64,000 nt of DNA from Thermothielavioides terrestris NRRL 8126 (GCF_000226115.1 NC_016459.1:2217501-2281500); one strand, 5' to 3'. Numbered from the stretch's first letter, positions 23,924-34,916 are shown. The notes: generated from the letters alone by a model not told the origin. Translations and numbers: made by a program.

Positions 23924-24692
23924 CTGCGAGACGTGTGGGCGTCCTGGCGCCCCGATGAGTCTGGCATACCCCCGCTGAGCTTTCACGCTGTGCAGGCAGA
24001 TTTGTCTGAGAAGACCGAGGTCATCCGCCTCGTGGACGAGGCAGCTTCCGCTTCGGGGAATCGGCTCGATGTCATCATCTCCAACGTCGGCTGGACGCGA
24101 ATGTGGAATTTCTCTGACCTCGATGATAACGTCGCCGAAGAAGATTGGGATCGATGCTTTTCGGTCAACGTCAAATCGCACCTGTGGCTCTTCCACGCCG
24201 CCAGGAAGTGGCTGGAAGAGAGCAACGCCCGCGAGGAGGGTGCGGCCGTGTTTGTGAGCACCGCGAGCATCGCGGGATGCAAGCCCAGCGGCAGTAGCTT
24301 GGTACGTCGCCACAGACGCTTAACGCACCGGTTCGCGTGCTCACGTTGTCAACCTGACAGCCGTACGCCGTCACGAAAGCCGCCCAGATCCACCTGATGA
24401 AGAGCTTGGCCATTATCGCGGCCCCGAGCATCCGAGTCAACTGCGTGTCACCAGGGGTTCTTCTAACGGTAATTGCCTCATTGGTTATCTTCGCTGAAAC
24501 ACACCATCCAACTGGCCAACGAAGGACTGGGGACTATCATTCCCTCCCGAGCGGCTGGACGCAGTAAAGGAGCCAAACAAACTGAAGCGCTTTGCCGCCG
24601 TGGACGACGTAGCCCGGCAGGTCTTGACATTTGTCACGTCAAGGACTGTCACTGGGCAGAATGCCATTATAGACGCTGGCTTCTCCTTGTAA
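23924..24692 (+). pseudogene. 3' part of interrupted short-chain dehydrogenase/reductase gene
   Basis: Sequence becomes GC-rich precisely at the Helitron end. Three exons, 23924-24301, 24361-24468 and 24525-24692, are in phase with standard GT-AG introns. They encode the rest of a classical SDR: an acidic FHAVQADLSEK strand, VIISNVGW (NAG-type motif), VFVSTASIAG with the catalytic serine region, the active-site YAVTK (YxxxK) and the C-terminal INCVSPGVLLT-type loop, ending at TAA 24692. No stop or frameshift is seen in this part. Without the 5' exon, 10.5 kb away behind the Helitron, it lacks the cofactor-binding turn and is presumably non-functional, unless a truncated transcript is made. 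Confidence 0.85.
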
Positions 24693-25075
24693 ATACATCT
24701 TCGGCCGGCCTCGGCCTGCTTGATATTCACTTCAAACCTCCCCATGGAGAACTAACGCCCACTGCTTGCTTCATAATTGACACGGACAGCATCCCTTCTA
24801 CTTCTCCTCCATTCAGCTAGCGATGACTGTGAAATCGTGGCCTTGATATTGAAGTGGTGCAAAACCTCCAAACCAGCCCACCCCACCGCACCAGAGTAGT
24901 GTAAAGATGCGAGATCAGCCCGTAAGGAACATAAAAATGCAGACAAAAAAACCCACGAGCCCGCGAAGCGGGCTCCAAACCCCTAGTTCCTAAAAAAGAA
25001 TCAAACACAAAACTCGCAACAAGAATGGAAAACCGCCGCGAAGCCCGAGGCAATTCGCTGCAAATTCCAAGTGTA
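24693..25075. other. Intergenic region containing a second Helitron terminus
   Basis: Short AT-balanced spacer between the dehydrogenase 3' end and the convergent HNH-domain gene. Around 24848-24895 there is a stretch resembling the MULE transposase segment at 21447-21493 (TTGAARTRGTGCAAAACCTC shared). The Helitron-like end at 24957-24986 is listed separately. Confidence 0.5.
24957..24986 (+). mobile_element. Helitron 3' terminus (hairpin plus CTAG)
   Basis: A perfect 8-bp hairpin GAGCCCGC-GAA-GCGGGCTC (24957-24975) is followed by CAAACCCCTAG and then T. This is almost the same terminus as the large Helitron (hairpin, CAACCCCTAG, T) but on the opposite strand. It marks the 3' end of a separate, probably short non-autonomous copy; I could not identify its 5' TC end. 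Confidence 0.7.
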
Positions 25076-26360
25076 CTAGTCCTCCAAGACTGTCTCCTGC
25101 TGCTGCGCCATGCCCTTGCGTAAAGCCTCTCTAAGGTCTGCCTCGATGTCTGGTGCTAGGCATACCTTGGTATCGGGGGCAGTTTCCTCTGACGACTCCT
25201 GTATTCTGTTACCTCCATTCCCTCTCTGGTCACTCATCACATCCCACAGACTATCCGTGTCCATCATATCGGAGTCGCTGTCCCTGGACGACTCCGTAAA
25301 GCTCGCTTCGTCGTTTGCGGCACTCCCTTGTAGGGACTTCCTCTTCTTCGCATTTAGCGGGGTTGCCGACTTTGATCCGCCACCGCCATAGGTATCCCGG
25401 AGCTCCGTCCCAGTATAGGACTTCGCCTTGTACTCGATCCCGCCAGCTTCAGCTCTGGAGATTCGGATAACGTAACGTTCGAGGCCTTCGATGATGAAAG
25501 GCTTGACCCGGAAAAGGATAGCCCAAGCGAATCGGGCAAAGAGGTAGGCACGCGATTCGGCATGGAGGGATCGGACGAGGGTATTATGATGCGTAGGCCA
25601 CAGTTCTGCCGCGTTTCGCGAAATGATGTGCGTGACGTATTGGGGGGAGGGCTGAAGGGAAGGATCCGTGGTGCAAATCTTTGGAACAACAACGAACCCC
25701 CGAGTGTCGAACACGTAGTGTATATCTTTCCTCAAGGGAAGGATGTTCGCTTTGTTGTCGATATCAGGCGGATCCAACCCATACCGTTTCATGCTGTTGT
25801 CAATGTACCAATCTTGTTCCTCTTTCGGTACAAGATGGGCTTCATCAACGGCATAACCGGCGTTGGTGACGGCACAATCCTCTGAGGAGACCGAGGTAGG
25901 GGTAATCGCTGGCCACCAATCCGGGATGCGGCCATGGGGGAACTCCCAATCTCGAAAGCTAGGGACAATCGGATAGAGCACTAGAAAATATTAGCAAGCG
26001 CTGTTGGAAGAAAGTAGGGAGACTGCTTTTACCAGAGCCCTGAACAAAGAAGTAGTACTCCGCGTTTGTCAGAATGCCGTCTAGCGGCTCCTGGACGCGT
26101 TGCTGACCGGCCTTATCAAGAGCGAGAAAGCTATTGGCAAAAGCATTCCTGGCGATGATTTGGCAGGCCAGAAGAGCAGTTCGATGATGCACGCCGTAGG
26201 TGGAGGTCGACGTTGCTCCATCCACACGAGGGAGGCTCAGAAGGATATTCCGGCTGTCGTAGCCGGGATGGAGAAAAAGGATGTCCTCGCGGGAGTTGAG
26301 TTCGACCTGCTTGGCTGGCGGGAGATGGACTTGGAGGGGCGGCGGAGCTGTTGTGGCCAT
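25076..26360 (-). CDS. HNH-domain (HNH_2-like) protein
   Basis: Two exons, 26360-26033 and 25980-25076, joined over a 52-nt intron (GTAAAA donor, TTCTAG acceptor), give 410 aa; the junction reads FFVQGSVLYPIVPSFRDW. The centre matches the fungal HNH_2 pattern: CAVTN, then VDEAHLVPKEEQDW, then NILPLRKDIHYVFDTRGFVVVPK, i.e. the cysteine, the AH(L)VP histidine and the LRxDxHxxFD segment. Such proteins are widespread in filamentous fungi and presumed metal-dependent nucleases, mostly uncharacterised. The C-terminus is acidic and Ser-rich (disordered). It is convergent with the broken dehydrogenase and lies between mobile elements but shows no RIP damage, so it is probably a working gene. Confidence 0.85.
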
Positions 26361-26925
26361 GTTGGAATGCGCGAATCTGGGCTGTAAGATGCAAGACCAG
26401 AGGGCGAGCTTTAGTTCGAGGTAAGGCGAGTTGAAGCCGAGTTGAAGGCGAGTTGAAAATGGTGGGTGGAAGTGCGGCTTGGAGTGGTGGCGATGCCCAG
26501 TGCTGTCAAGTGATATAATGGAATGCACCTTCTCTCTGGTGGTCCATGCTCCTTTCTTGGGAAGTTCAGAGGAAATGTTTGAACAAGGAGGACGGTCAGA
26601 TGATTGGTTGGCCACGCGCCAACCATTCACCAACCATGACCATGTGCGGCTCATGCCCCGCGACAGAATTTATTTACCTTCCTAAATTACATACCTAGCG
26701 CTCTTTGGCGGCTTGGCCATACCGTGCTGTACCGCACCAGGTCCCACGCAACCGTCAACGCCTGCGTCTTTCCTCGCCAACTGTGGGAGCTAAAGGCTAG
26801 GAGGCAAGCTATAGGCCAGGAGTACGCAGGTAATACAGGTAGCCAGGAGGTAGTAACAGTAAGCAAGTCATGTGATGTAACCGCCACTCTTTTGCTGCGC
26901 AGTGAAGCAGCCAATAACTTGCATC
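26361..26925. other. Upstream region of the HNH gene, nothing recognised
   Basis: Balanced composition with scattered short frames. Presumably contains the HNH-gene promoter. A short repeated phrase (GAGTTGAAGCC / GAGTTGAAGGC) occurs near 26427-26455. Confidence 0.45.
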
Positions 26926-26929
26926 AACT

Positions 26930-28510
26930 AGCCGCTAAAAATGCAGGCTTGATTTCCACATCTTTTCAAGGCAATTGACCGACGGGCACGGAAAGTCGTC
27001 AAAGCTCCTATTGGCGTTACAGTCCACTTGTCGCTGCAGAGCCCGACGCCTTTTGACCGTCCCGTGTGAAGTGAGGCGAAGGGCCTTCTGAGAAACGACT
27101 TTGGACAGCTCGCCCTGGGACTCAGCACCTCGTCCAATCTCCTCGCGCGAAGTCAGAGCCTTGTCACCCGTGCACACGCCTCAATGAAGTCCCTTTCCTG
27201 GCAGTGGAGCATGTCGGTAATGGCCTCGATAAGACATTACGGAACAGGTGACTTATGCTGTTAGTGTTCAGGAGGTAAGACTTGACGTTGTTGTTGCTTC
27301 GCTTCTGTCCCGGGAGGTGACCCGGCAGCCGAAGTTGCGATACTTCGAGATAAATCATCGGGCCCATTGCCCCATTACAGACATATTATCTCTTCCTGTG
27401 GAAGTGCGACAAGATTGCCTTTTGCTCGCCGAGCTCTTCACAGGGGTGTGCCCATAACCTGTCGTGCTCCGCCTCGGTCTCTCTGCGAACACAGCCAGCT
27501 TCCACAGCTTCGCCAAGCCCTGATAAGTGCTTGGGACGGGTTTGGAAGACTGGCTAGGCCAAGAGTCACGGACCATCGCACTATCGCTCGCTGCCAGGGT
27601 TGCGCAGCCTTGGGCGTCCTCGGCTACCTACATTCTCCTGGTCGCTGCTATCGTCTGTCCCGCCTCGTATCCATTTCTGCTTTGCCCTTAGCAAGACATC
27701 GGAGACGATATGCTGGGTGCAAATCTTGTTGTTGCCTCTCGGGGAACTGCTCGTCCAAAACCTTCTTCATCTGGCCATCGACATCTGTGAGGATGGCATC
27801 GGGTAGCCGGATTGCCGTGTTTGACAGCTAACTGCCGGATGTTCTCAGCGGGGAACTGGAAGTCTTCTAACCGCTCGTTGTCGATAAGGTCGAATGCAGC
27901 ATCGAAGACAGCCCCCAGAGAAGTCTGGCCAGTGGTTTAGAAAAGAGGGAGCTTGCGGGGTTCACGTTGAACGTGTTGTCAAATTTCTACTGGGAACCGG
28001 TGCCACATGTGGCTCTGGCGTTGTTGATGTTCCTGCGAGTGAGGACAGAGCCTGCGAGTTGGTTTTGACGATATTTCTGACGTCTCGTGCCCGGATACCA
28101 ACTCGGCAACTTGCCGTCTCAGTGGTCGCCTTGAGAGGCTCAGTGAGCTTCCGGTGGCTAGGGTGAGCAGAAGGGTCGGTACTGGCTGGTAGACTACCTG
28201 AATGATGCTGTAGATAACGAGCATCTGCAGGCCAACGCAATACCCATTCATAAGGTAATTATTCTCCGGCAAAGAGACAGCGATAATCTTTCATTTGCAG
28301 CCACATGTTCTAAACTGCCGTTGTCGAAGATCAGCACCTTCGCTTTCCTTGGTTCGCTGTATCTGTCACACTCGAGGGTACAGCGTGACAGCAGACCTTT
28401 GATGAGATAGCGCTGCCGCTTAACGGCCCACAATCCAGATACATCTTTCCGACCGTATTTTAGCCACCCGGTAAACTCAGCATACCCCCTCAGCCGAGCC
28501 TGCAAAGGTG
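26930..28510 (-). pseudogene. Frameshifted Mutator-like transposase remnant
   Basis: Several minus-strand frames, in order, read as pieces of a fungal MULE transposase: GYAEFTGWLKYGRKDVSGLW with LECDRYSEPRKAK (28505-28330, FAR1/DNA-binding part), FDAAFDLIDNERLEDFQF (about 27900-27850) with IRQLAVKHG, then IRLPDAILTDVDGQMKKVLDEQFP and ICTQHIVSDVLLRAKQKW (about 27820-27680, catalytic region), and RDKALTSRE-like C-terminal sequence near 27170. The pieces lie in different frames with stops between them. Unlike the 9-24 kb island it is not TA-rich, so decay was by indels rather than RIP, as expected for a single-copy remnant. Confidence 0.65.
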
Positions 28511-29577
28511 AGGCTGGCTTCCTCTGCTCCCGAGGGTGGCCTTCTCACGCTCCCTGAACGCCCTCAACCTTCCTGTCCCGCTGTTCTACCCCGGCTGGCG
28601 GATTTTGATCTGGAACATCTTCTCGACAATGACGCCTATCTCCGTCCTGGAGGCATCGATATACAGGGCGTCCCAGCCGATGACGCCTTCAGCGCAAGCC
28701 TTCCCGAGGACGTGCTCGATGGGGCAGAGGAGGGGATAGAGATTCCTCGATGAAGCGGCAGGTCGTCGGAACTGTCTCGTTGTTGTGGCCTTTGTGGAAT
28801 CTCAAGAGGACATCCATGGCAAAGATGTCTCTACCGCCGTTGTTGCTAGGGGTCCGGGAGAATGTGAACGGTTATGTCTTCCCAGCGAAGGACTTCGTAC
28901 TGAAGCAGCCTCCTATTATCGGCCTTTTCGCATACCCAGCAATGCTTGGGTACCTCCTCCATGTATGGATCAGTTGGATCAGTGCCGCCATCAAGGTCCG
29001 TGAAGGCATCGGACTTGTCGAGGAAACGTTAGCTCCGCATATAATTTCTCGTTTTTGCGCTTTGGCCAGACCAGCTCATGGGAGCGACTTCCGACTGCGG
29101 ACACTTGAGGCCTCCCCCCCCCCCCCCCAACCAAAACAGCTGTCCAAACCGCGACACATGTAGTCTGAGGCGAGGTGGAAGACACTGGACGCTCGCCCAA
29201 GTGCCTGCCCAGGCCATTCAAGACGTCAAAGACGTGTGTGGGCCAACGTGATCGTGGTGCTCGGCGGCATCCAGTCACGGCGTCCTGGCGGCTGTGGGTT
29301 GCTTGTTTCCTGAGCGGGAAGGGAATTGCTGAGAGTGGGTTTGGGCAGGACCGGACAGGACACTGAGGACAGCCTGGCTGTCTTGAACGACGAGTCTCGG
29401 AACTTCGACCGGCTTGCTTATTTCGTTTTCGATGCAGTTGGCTCGGCAGAGCAAGCGGAAAGGATGCCGAACACGTCTCATCATTGGCCAACGTCTGATT
29501 AGATCCCCGCATGCTCCAGCTGACCTCCCACAGTTTCGCCGAAAATGGCAGGTCGACGACGCGCGATGACACCAGAT
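28511..29577. other. Probable non-coding or decayed DNA between transposase remnant and MITE
   Basis: Minus-strand sequence near 28600-28740 (HVLGKACAEGVIGWDALYIDAS) has protein-like character and may be a further remnant, but I do not recognise it. A 15-16 nt poly-C run occurs around 29116-29131. No intact gene. Confidence 0.4.
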
Positions 29578-29586
29578 CTCCATGCC

Positions 29587-30068
29587 CGACCCCATTAAAT
29601 CCACAAACCCTTTTCATTAGAACCACAACCCCTAGGGCGGCCCGTGCGCTCCCAAGAAATGTACACACAGGAACTGCACACACAGGAAACGTACACACAG
29701 AAAACGTATACACAGGAAACGCATACACAGGAAACGCACATATAGGAAACGCTATAAATAGATGATGTTACTAGTATTGTTAAAGTGGCAATGCGCTAGG
29801 CAAGGCGCTTAGAAATGTACTAGGTAGACGCCGAAGCCCTGCTATAGCCTTTGAGGGCGTCGTTGGCCATGGCGAGGTTTGTTCTTTACCGTAGTAACGA
29901 CACTGTTATGTAATCCTACGGTGACTCGCACCTAGGGTTAGGGTGACATGTGCTTATGTAACTCGGGCTCGTGGTGATGCGTACTGCAAAATTTGGGTAG
30001 GAGCGCACGGGCCACCCTTGGAGGGGTTGTGGTTCTAATGAAAAGGGTTTGTGGATTTAATGGGGTCG
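29587..30068. mobile_element. MULE-type MITE, 482 bp, with 9-bp target duplication
   Basis: Imperfect terminal inverted repeats of about 70 nt (CGACCCCATTAAATCC at the left; its complement at the right end) bound the element. The 9-bp sequence CTCCATGCC is present directly outside each end (29578-29586 and 30069-30077). No coding capacity. The 9-bp duplication suggests mobilisation by a Mutator-like transposase, for which two decayed copies exist in this window, although its TIR sequence differs from the 19707-23050 element. It lies about 410 bp upstream of the MFS gene start. Confidence 0.88.
29661..29750. repeat. 15-bp minisatellite, six units, inside the MITE
   Basis: Six consecutive 15-nt units of consensus GTACACACAGGAAAC (variants GCACACACAGGAAAC, GTATACACAGGAAAC, GCACATATAGGAAAC) lie just inside the left inverted repeat. 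Confidence 0.85.
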
Positions 30069-30077
30069 CTCCATGCC

Positions 30078-30486
30078 CAGCCTCGGGGCTCTCCGCACGG
30101 CCCCGCGCGGGCCCGTCTCGGTTGGTTCTGTCGACTGCCGGCACTGGCAACCCCGGATGCAAGATCATCAGAGCGGGGCGTTGACCATGCACGTACGGAT
30201 GGATACAACGCTGCCCGCCCAAGACACCAGGGTGAAAACGATAGTGAGCGGGCTAGAACGGACCCCGGTTTGCGCCGATCCTTTGAGCTCTGGGTGATGT
30301 TGAGGCCCCGGATTGTCTTATCTTCCGCCCTCCCGGCAACTTGCAGGTGGCTTTTTTTGGCTTTTAAGCTCGTGGGTCCTTGGCCGTTCAGCATACACGG
30401 TACATACATCCTGCATACACACCGCAGCAGCCTTCTCTCTTCCTCCAGCAAACTACATCTAGTATCCGCAACTCGGAGCGTTCACC
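30078..30486 (+). promoter_or_regulatory. Promoter/5' UTR region of the MFS transporter gene
   Basis: Only about 410 nt separate the MITE from the MFS start codon, so the MITE presumably lies in or next to the promoter. No specific binding site can be assigned with confidence. Confidence 0.4.
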
Positions 30487-32448
30487 ATGGCAGCGGACTC
30501 GATCAACGAGGTCTCCGCCGAGAAGGCCGCCCAGGACGAGCTCAGAGATGTCGAGTCGGCAACGAACGAAGTCTGACGCCTCGGTCTCTCGTCTAACTCT
30601 CCCACTCATCAGCCTCCGAGCTAACCTTTTGCACTCACACAGTACACTCCTACCCTGACCTTCACGCCGGCCGAGCATCGCGCGCTGCTCTGGCGCCAGG
30701 ACCTGACCATCCTGCCGCTCTCCGCGACCATCTACTTCCTCTGCTACCTGGTATGTACGCCAGGCGAGACCCGTGCTGTGCTCCTTGCTTCGGCGTTCCC
30801 TCTCGACGGCTGGGTTTCAGCTGCTTCCGCGCTGCCGACGCCTTTGTTCTGCCCCCGGGCCGAGAAATTATCTGCTGACATTGCTGGAGGACCGATCGAA
30901 CATCGGAAATGCCCGGATCCTCAACTCGAGCACGCACAACGACATGCAGACCGAGATTGGCGCGACCGCCTACCAATTCAATGTAAGCAGCACCAAGTCT
31001 GGGTTGGCACGCCGGGGAAACTACAGAGCACGCAACAGGGTAATTCATTATAACTGACATTGTCAAGGTCGCGCTGATGGTGTTCCTCGTGGGGTACTTC
31101 GCGTTCGAGGTGCCGTCGAACATCCTGCTCAAGAAGCTGCGGCCGTCCCGGTGGCTGGCCTTCCTCATGTTCTCGTGGGGCGCCGTGACGATGGGGCTGG
31201 GCGGGGTGCACACCTTCGCGGCGACCGCGGGCGTGCGCTTCCTGCTGGGCGCCGTCGAGGCCGGCCTGTTCCCCGGCCTGGTCTACTACCTGACCTTCTG
31301 GTACCGGCACGACGAGCGCAGCGTGCGCGTCGCCCTGATCCTGGCCAGCGCCACCCTCGGCGGCGCCTTCGGCGGCGCCATCGCCTACGGCGTCGGCCAC
31401 ATGAACGGCGCCCGGGGCCTGTCCGGCTGGCGCTGGCTGTTCATCCTCGAGGGCGCCCCCTCGTGCCTCTCCGCGCTGCTGGTCCTGCTGTTCCTGCCCG
31501 ACTATCCCGAGGAGTCGCTGAAGGGCAGGCAGCGGGAGCTGGCGCTGGCGAGGCTGCGCGTCGAGGGCAGCAAGAGCCGCGACCGCAGCATGACCTGGCA
31601 GGATGCGAAGCAGACTCTGATGGACTGGAGGTTGTATGGCCGTAAGTCTTGCGCCGTTCCGTAGCCTGTGTGGGCAATGAAGCTGACGCTCCCGTTGACT
31701 ACATCATCTACTTCGCCGTCAGCCTTCCGTTCAGCTCGCTGTCGCTGTTCACGCCTTCCATCATCGCCGGTCTTCACTACGTTGTAAGTAACGTTGTTCT
31801 TGCATTTAGCTTTAGCTTTCGATAGCCGATTGATGTTGAACCACGTAATAGGACTTGGACGCGCAGTTGTTTACTGTACCTCCGTGGGCGGTAGCTTACG
31901 GTAAGCCGAGTCTCTCTCTCCCTCCCCTTTTCCCTCAAACTGTACCCATACTCCCCCGGTACTAACCCAACCTAACCCAAGTCACCCAAATCGTGGTCGC
32001 CTACTCGGCGGACCGCTTCAACGCGCGCGGGCTGCACTCGGCGGCCTTCGCGCTGATCGGCGCGGCCGGCTTCATCGGGTCGGCGGTGCTGCCGCCCGAC
32101 GCGTACCTGCACCGGTACGGCTGCCTGATCGTCGCCGCGGCCGGCTCCTTCGCCTGCATCCCGCCGATGCTGGGCTGGCTGACGTCCAACGTGCGCACGA
32201 CCGCCGCGGTCGGCCTCGCCATCGCCATCAACGTCAGCATCGGCGCCGGCATCGGCCAGATGCCCGGCGTCTGGATCTACAAGGCCGACGAGCAGGCCCG
32301 CGGCTACCCGACTGGCCACTGGGTCAACGCGGCCATGCTGCTCGTCGTCGCCGTCGGCGCGCTCGGCCTGCGCGTGCTGTACGGGCACCGGAACAAGAAG
32401 CTGCTCAGGGAGAGCGGTGGCCAGGAGGTCACGCTGTATAAGCTGTGA
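30487..32448 (+). CDS. MFS transporter, anion:cation symporter-type
   Basis: Seven exons fit: 30487-30570, 30643-30750, 30890-30982, 31068-31641, 31683-31783, 31852-31900 and 31982-32448, totalling 491 aa with all phases consistent. The fourth intron is only 41 nt, so that junction is the least certain. The first helix is followed by DRSNIGNARI, the signature of the allantoate/pantothenate-like ACS family. Further features are the basic FLLGAVEAGLFPGLVYYLTFWY loop and helix, a long cytoplasmic centre rich in Arg/Lys, and a second six-helix half ending GHRNKKLLRESG. These proteins import organic anions such as vitamins, sugars acids or dipeptides across the plasma membrane; the substrate cannot be told here. 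Confidence 0.85.
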
Positions 32449-32750
32449 GGTGTGCTAGCCTGGCTGGCGAGGGAAGATGCGGGCATTGACGGTTGGGTGA
32501 GACTTGGTGCGGTACAGCACGGTACGGCGATTGTGGTTCTTAGCCGTGTAAGAGGCACTTCCCTGGGGAGGGTGGTGTAATTGCTAGCTGAGTTGCCCGT
32601 CGGGAACTAAGGGTCACCATAAATATCCCTAAGACGTAGAACCGGTTCCCGAGGAGAAAACGCGACAACATGGTGGGCTTATACGACGTCAGCCCTGACC
32701 TGGGTTCTCGGATCCCCATCCGGAGCTGACACATTTTGAGTGGTTCGTGT
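32449..32750. other. Convergent intergenic region
   Basis: About 300 nt between the convergent MFS and vWA-like genes; it should hold both 3' UTRs and terminators. No element recognised. Confidence 0.5.
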
Positions 32751-34247
32751 TTACTGGAGATGGAACGCCGCCGCAGCGTTGTTGCGCAGCCAGTCGCTCG
32801 CCATTCTGGAGAGCGAGGGGCTGCCCCGATGGCTCACAAGCCATCGCTGGCAGCACCTTCGCATGACCGCACCGAGCATGACAGTCAGAATGCTGCTTGC
32901 TGTGACAAAATTCTCCGAGCCTCTTCCTTTGAGGGTCTTAAAGGTGGCGATATCGACGATCTGGCGGAATTCGCCGCCAGGACAGCGCCGAAGATAATCT
33001 TCCAGAGATTGCAGCGCCTCAGCCACGGCCTCGTCTGTCCCGACCTGCACGAACTGGATGCCGATCTGCCGTGGAGGCGCCTCCAGGGTGTCCAGTTGGC
33101 GGGCAATACGGGCAATGACAGGGCCAGGGTCATCTGCCGACACGCTTGCCGTGAGGACAACCATGTTGATGGGTTTGATGGTCTCACCCGAGGCGGCCGC
33201 GGCCTTGTACTTGTCCAGGTAGGGTGTCAAGATCTGGTCAATGCGGGCGCCCATGGGCGTGGTAAAGGCAGCGGTTGCCCATTGCCACGGCATCCTCGCT
33301 TCCTCGGAGGACCGCAGTTTGAACCAGCCACTGGAACCTAGGCTGAAAAAGTACATGTCGACGCCCTCCATGTCATGTGCTGCGCAGATTGCCGTCAAAG
33401 CTCCCGCAGCCTCCTGCATTATGCGTGAGGGCGTTTCTCGACGACCTCTGGTTGAGTCGTCGACGAGAAGAACGGTGTGGAAGGTGGCCAAGAAGGCAAA
33501 AGGGTCTTGCTTTGTCGACAGGTTGAGGATGGAGACATGGCCCGCGTGTGGAAAGGACGGGTCGCAAATTCCTATCCGCACCTCGGGACAGGCATCGTTG
33601 CCACGCTCCCTCAGGCCAGATTTGGGAAAAATCGAACGAGCGGTGGCAGAGCTCGGCAGGCTGCCCACCACGGCGGCGAGCAAGCGCTGCTCAACCTGGG
33701 ACAGGTGCCTGACGCCGTCTTCGGCATACATCTGGTCCATCACCTCCCCATAGCGTAACGCGATGCGCGACTCAAAAACCTTGAATTCATCCCGCATGTC
33801 ATGGTAGAGGTCCAACAGCTTCCGCTCTCGCTCCTCTGGATTAACGAATTTGTGGGTCAACACACTACACGCTACCTCACTTGGGGGCAAAGCTACCTAT
33901 CATGCAGAACATGTGGCGCACTCACCATCGCGAGACGTAAGGTATACCCGCTTGCTTCTGACGGACTCGCGCAGCTGACCGAGCCGCTCAATATACTCGA
34001 AATGTAGTCGCGAGCGCCGCTTGAGCGTCTTTGAAAGGTGCTCGATGTGGTCGCTGACAAGATCTTCGATCGCCAACAAAGTGCCGTCGATGGAGCCATC
34101 CGAGAACTGAGAGCTCGCAACGGTGGCGATGGAGCCCTGGGAACTTCCCGCGCTCGAGGCCGAGTCCCAGCCAGAAGAACTCTTCAGTCCGGGAAGTTGA
34201 GTCCGCCTTCTCCAGAGGTTCTTCGCCCGCTTTGCTAGTGTGTCCAT
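32751..34247 (-). CDS. von Willebrand factor A-like domain protein with degenerate metal site
   Basis: Two exons, 34247-33926 and 33871-32751, joined by a 54-nt intron (GATG^GTGAGT donor, GGTAG acceptor), encode 480 aa. The N-terminus (about 1-80) is basic then Ser-rich; residues ~80-150 look like a coiled helical region (HIEHLSKTLKRRSR, ERERKLLDLYHDMRDEF). The second half resembles fungal vWA proteins: FHTVLLVDDSTRGR, GVDMYFFSLGSSG, TPMGARIDQILTPYLDKY and INMVVLTAS. The canonical MIDAS DxSxS is DDSTR here and the LTDG aspartate is LTAS, so metal-dependent ligand binding is doubtful. The start at 34247 is the first ATG in frame; function unknown. Confidence 0.7.
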
Positions 34248-34413
34248 TGGCGCGGCAAGGGCGTGGTGGGCCTGGTCCAGGTCGTGCTTGAACTTGCTGG
34301 TTTTGGGGCAGAGACCGCAAGCCCAGCGCGCGGTCAATGCTGGCTGGCCTGCTGCTGTCCTGTGCTTTTATGAGCTTGGCGGCGAGGCTCGAAGGCAGCA
34401 GCGAGGGTCGTCG

Positions 34414-34778
34414 TTAAAGAGGTCCCGCCAAGACTAATTTCGGAGACTGCCGCGTACAAGTAATTACAAATCGGCAGGCCACGACGACTTCGAGCAACAT
34501 CAACTACGAACAATCGCAAAGACTCGTCGCAACAACTTGATAAAAACTCAACCAAATCGAAAAAAAAAGAAAACGAGGATAACCTATACCCTAACTATAA
34601 CCCGCATCCTAACCTTAACCTAAACCATACCTAGTAGAGGGGCTAGCGCCGCTCCCCGTACCCCAGTGAACTAACCCTTGGCGATAGAGCAAACGCCTTG
34701 GCGATAGTGGCTACGTAATAACGTTGTAAAAACTCAGCCGACAATTGGCCGAAATTAGTCTTGGCGGGACCTCTTTAA
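34414..34778. mobile_element. MITE (365 bp) with 30-bp inverted repeats, copy A
   Basis: Perfect 30-nt terminal inverted repeats starting TTAAAGAGGTCCCGCC and ending AATTTCGG lie at both ends. The same trinucleotide GTC flanks the element one base outside each end, compatible with a 3-bp target duplication; a TTAA-type target is the alternative. It is an inverted relative of the 46266-46661 copy, and its interior contains telomere-like CCTAACC/CCCTAAC stretches. RIP-like transitions separate the two copies. It sits in the shared promoter region of the vWA-like (-) and DUF6594-like (+) genes, about 140 bp from the latter's ATG. Confidence 0.85.
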
Positions 34779-34916
34779 CGTCCACCGCAGCGAGGGGGCT
34801 GAGCCATATAAAAAGAAAAAGCCCCGTACGGATGATGGCTCAGCCGCTCAGAAGAGTCAGGGGCCAATCTCCCCTGATTCACTCAGCACCACCGCCACGA
34901 TTCGATCTCACCAGAT

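Noticed and set aside
29661..29750. Regular 15-bp repeats considered as a possible CRISPR-like array or small repetitive protein gene
   Set aside because: Units are contiguous with no spacers, lie inside a MITE, and the organism is a fungus.
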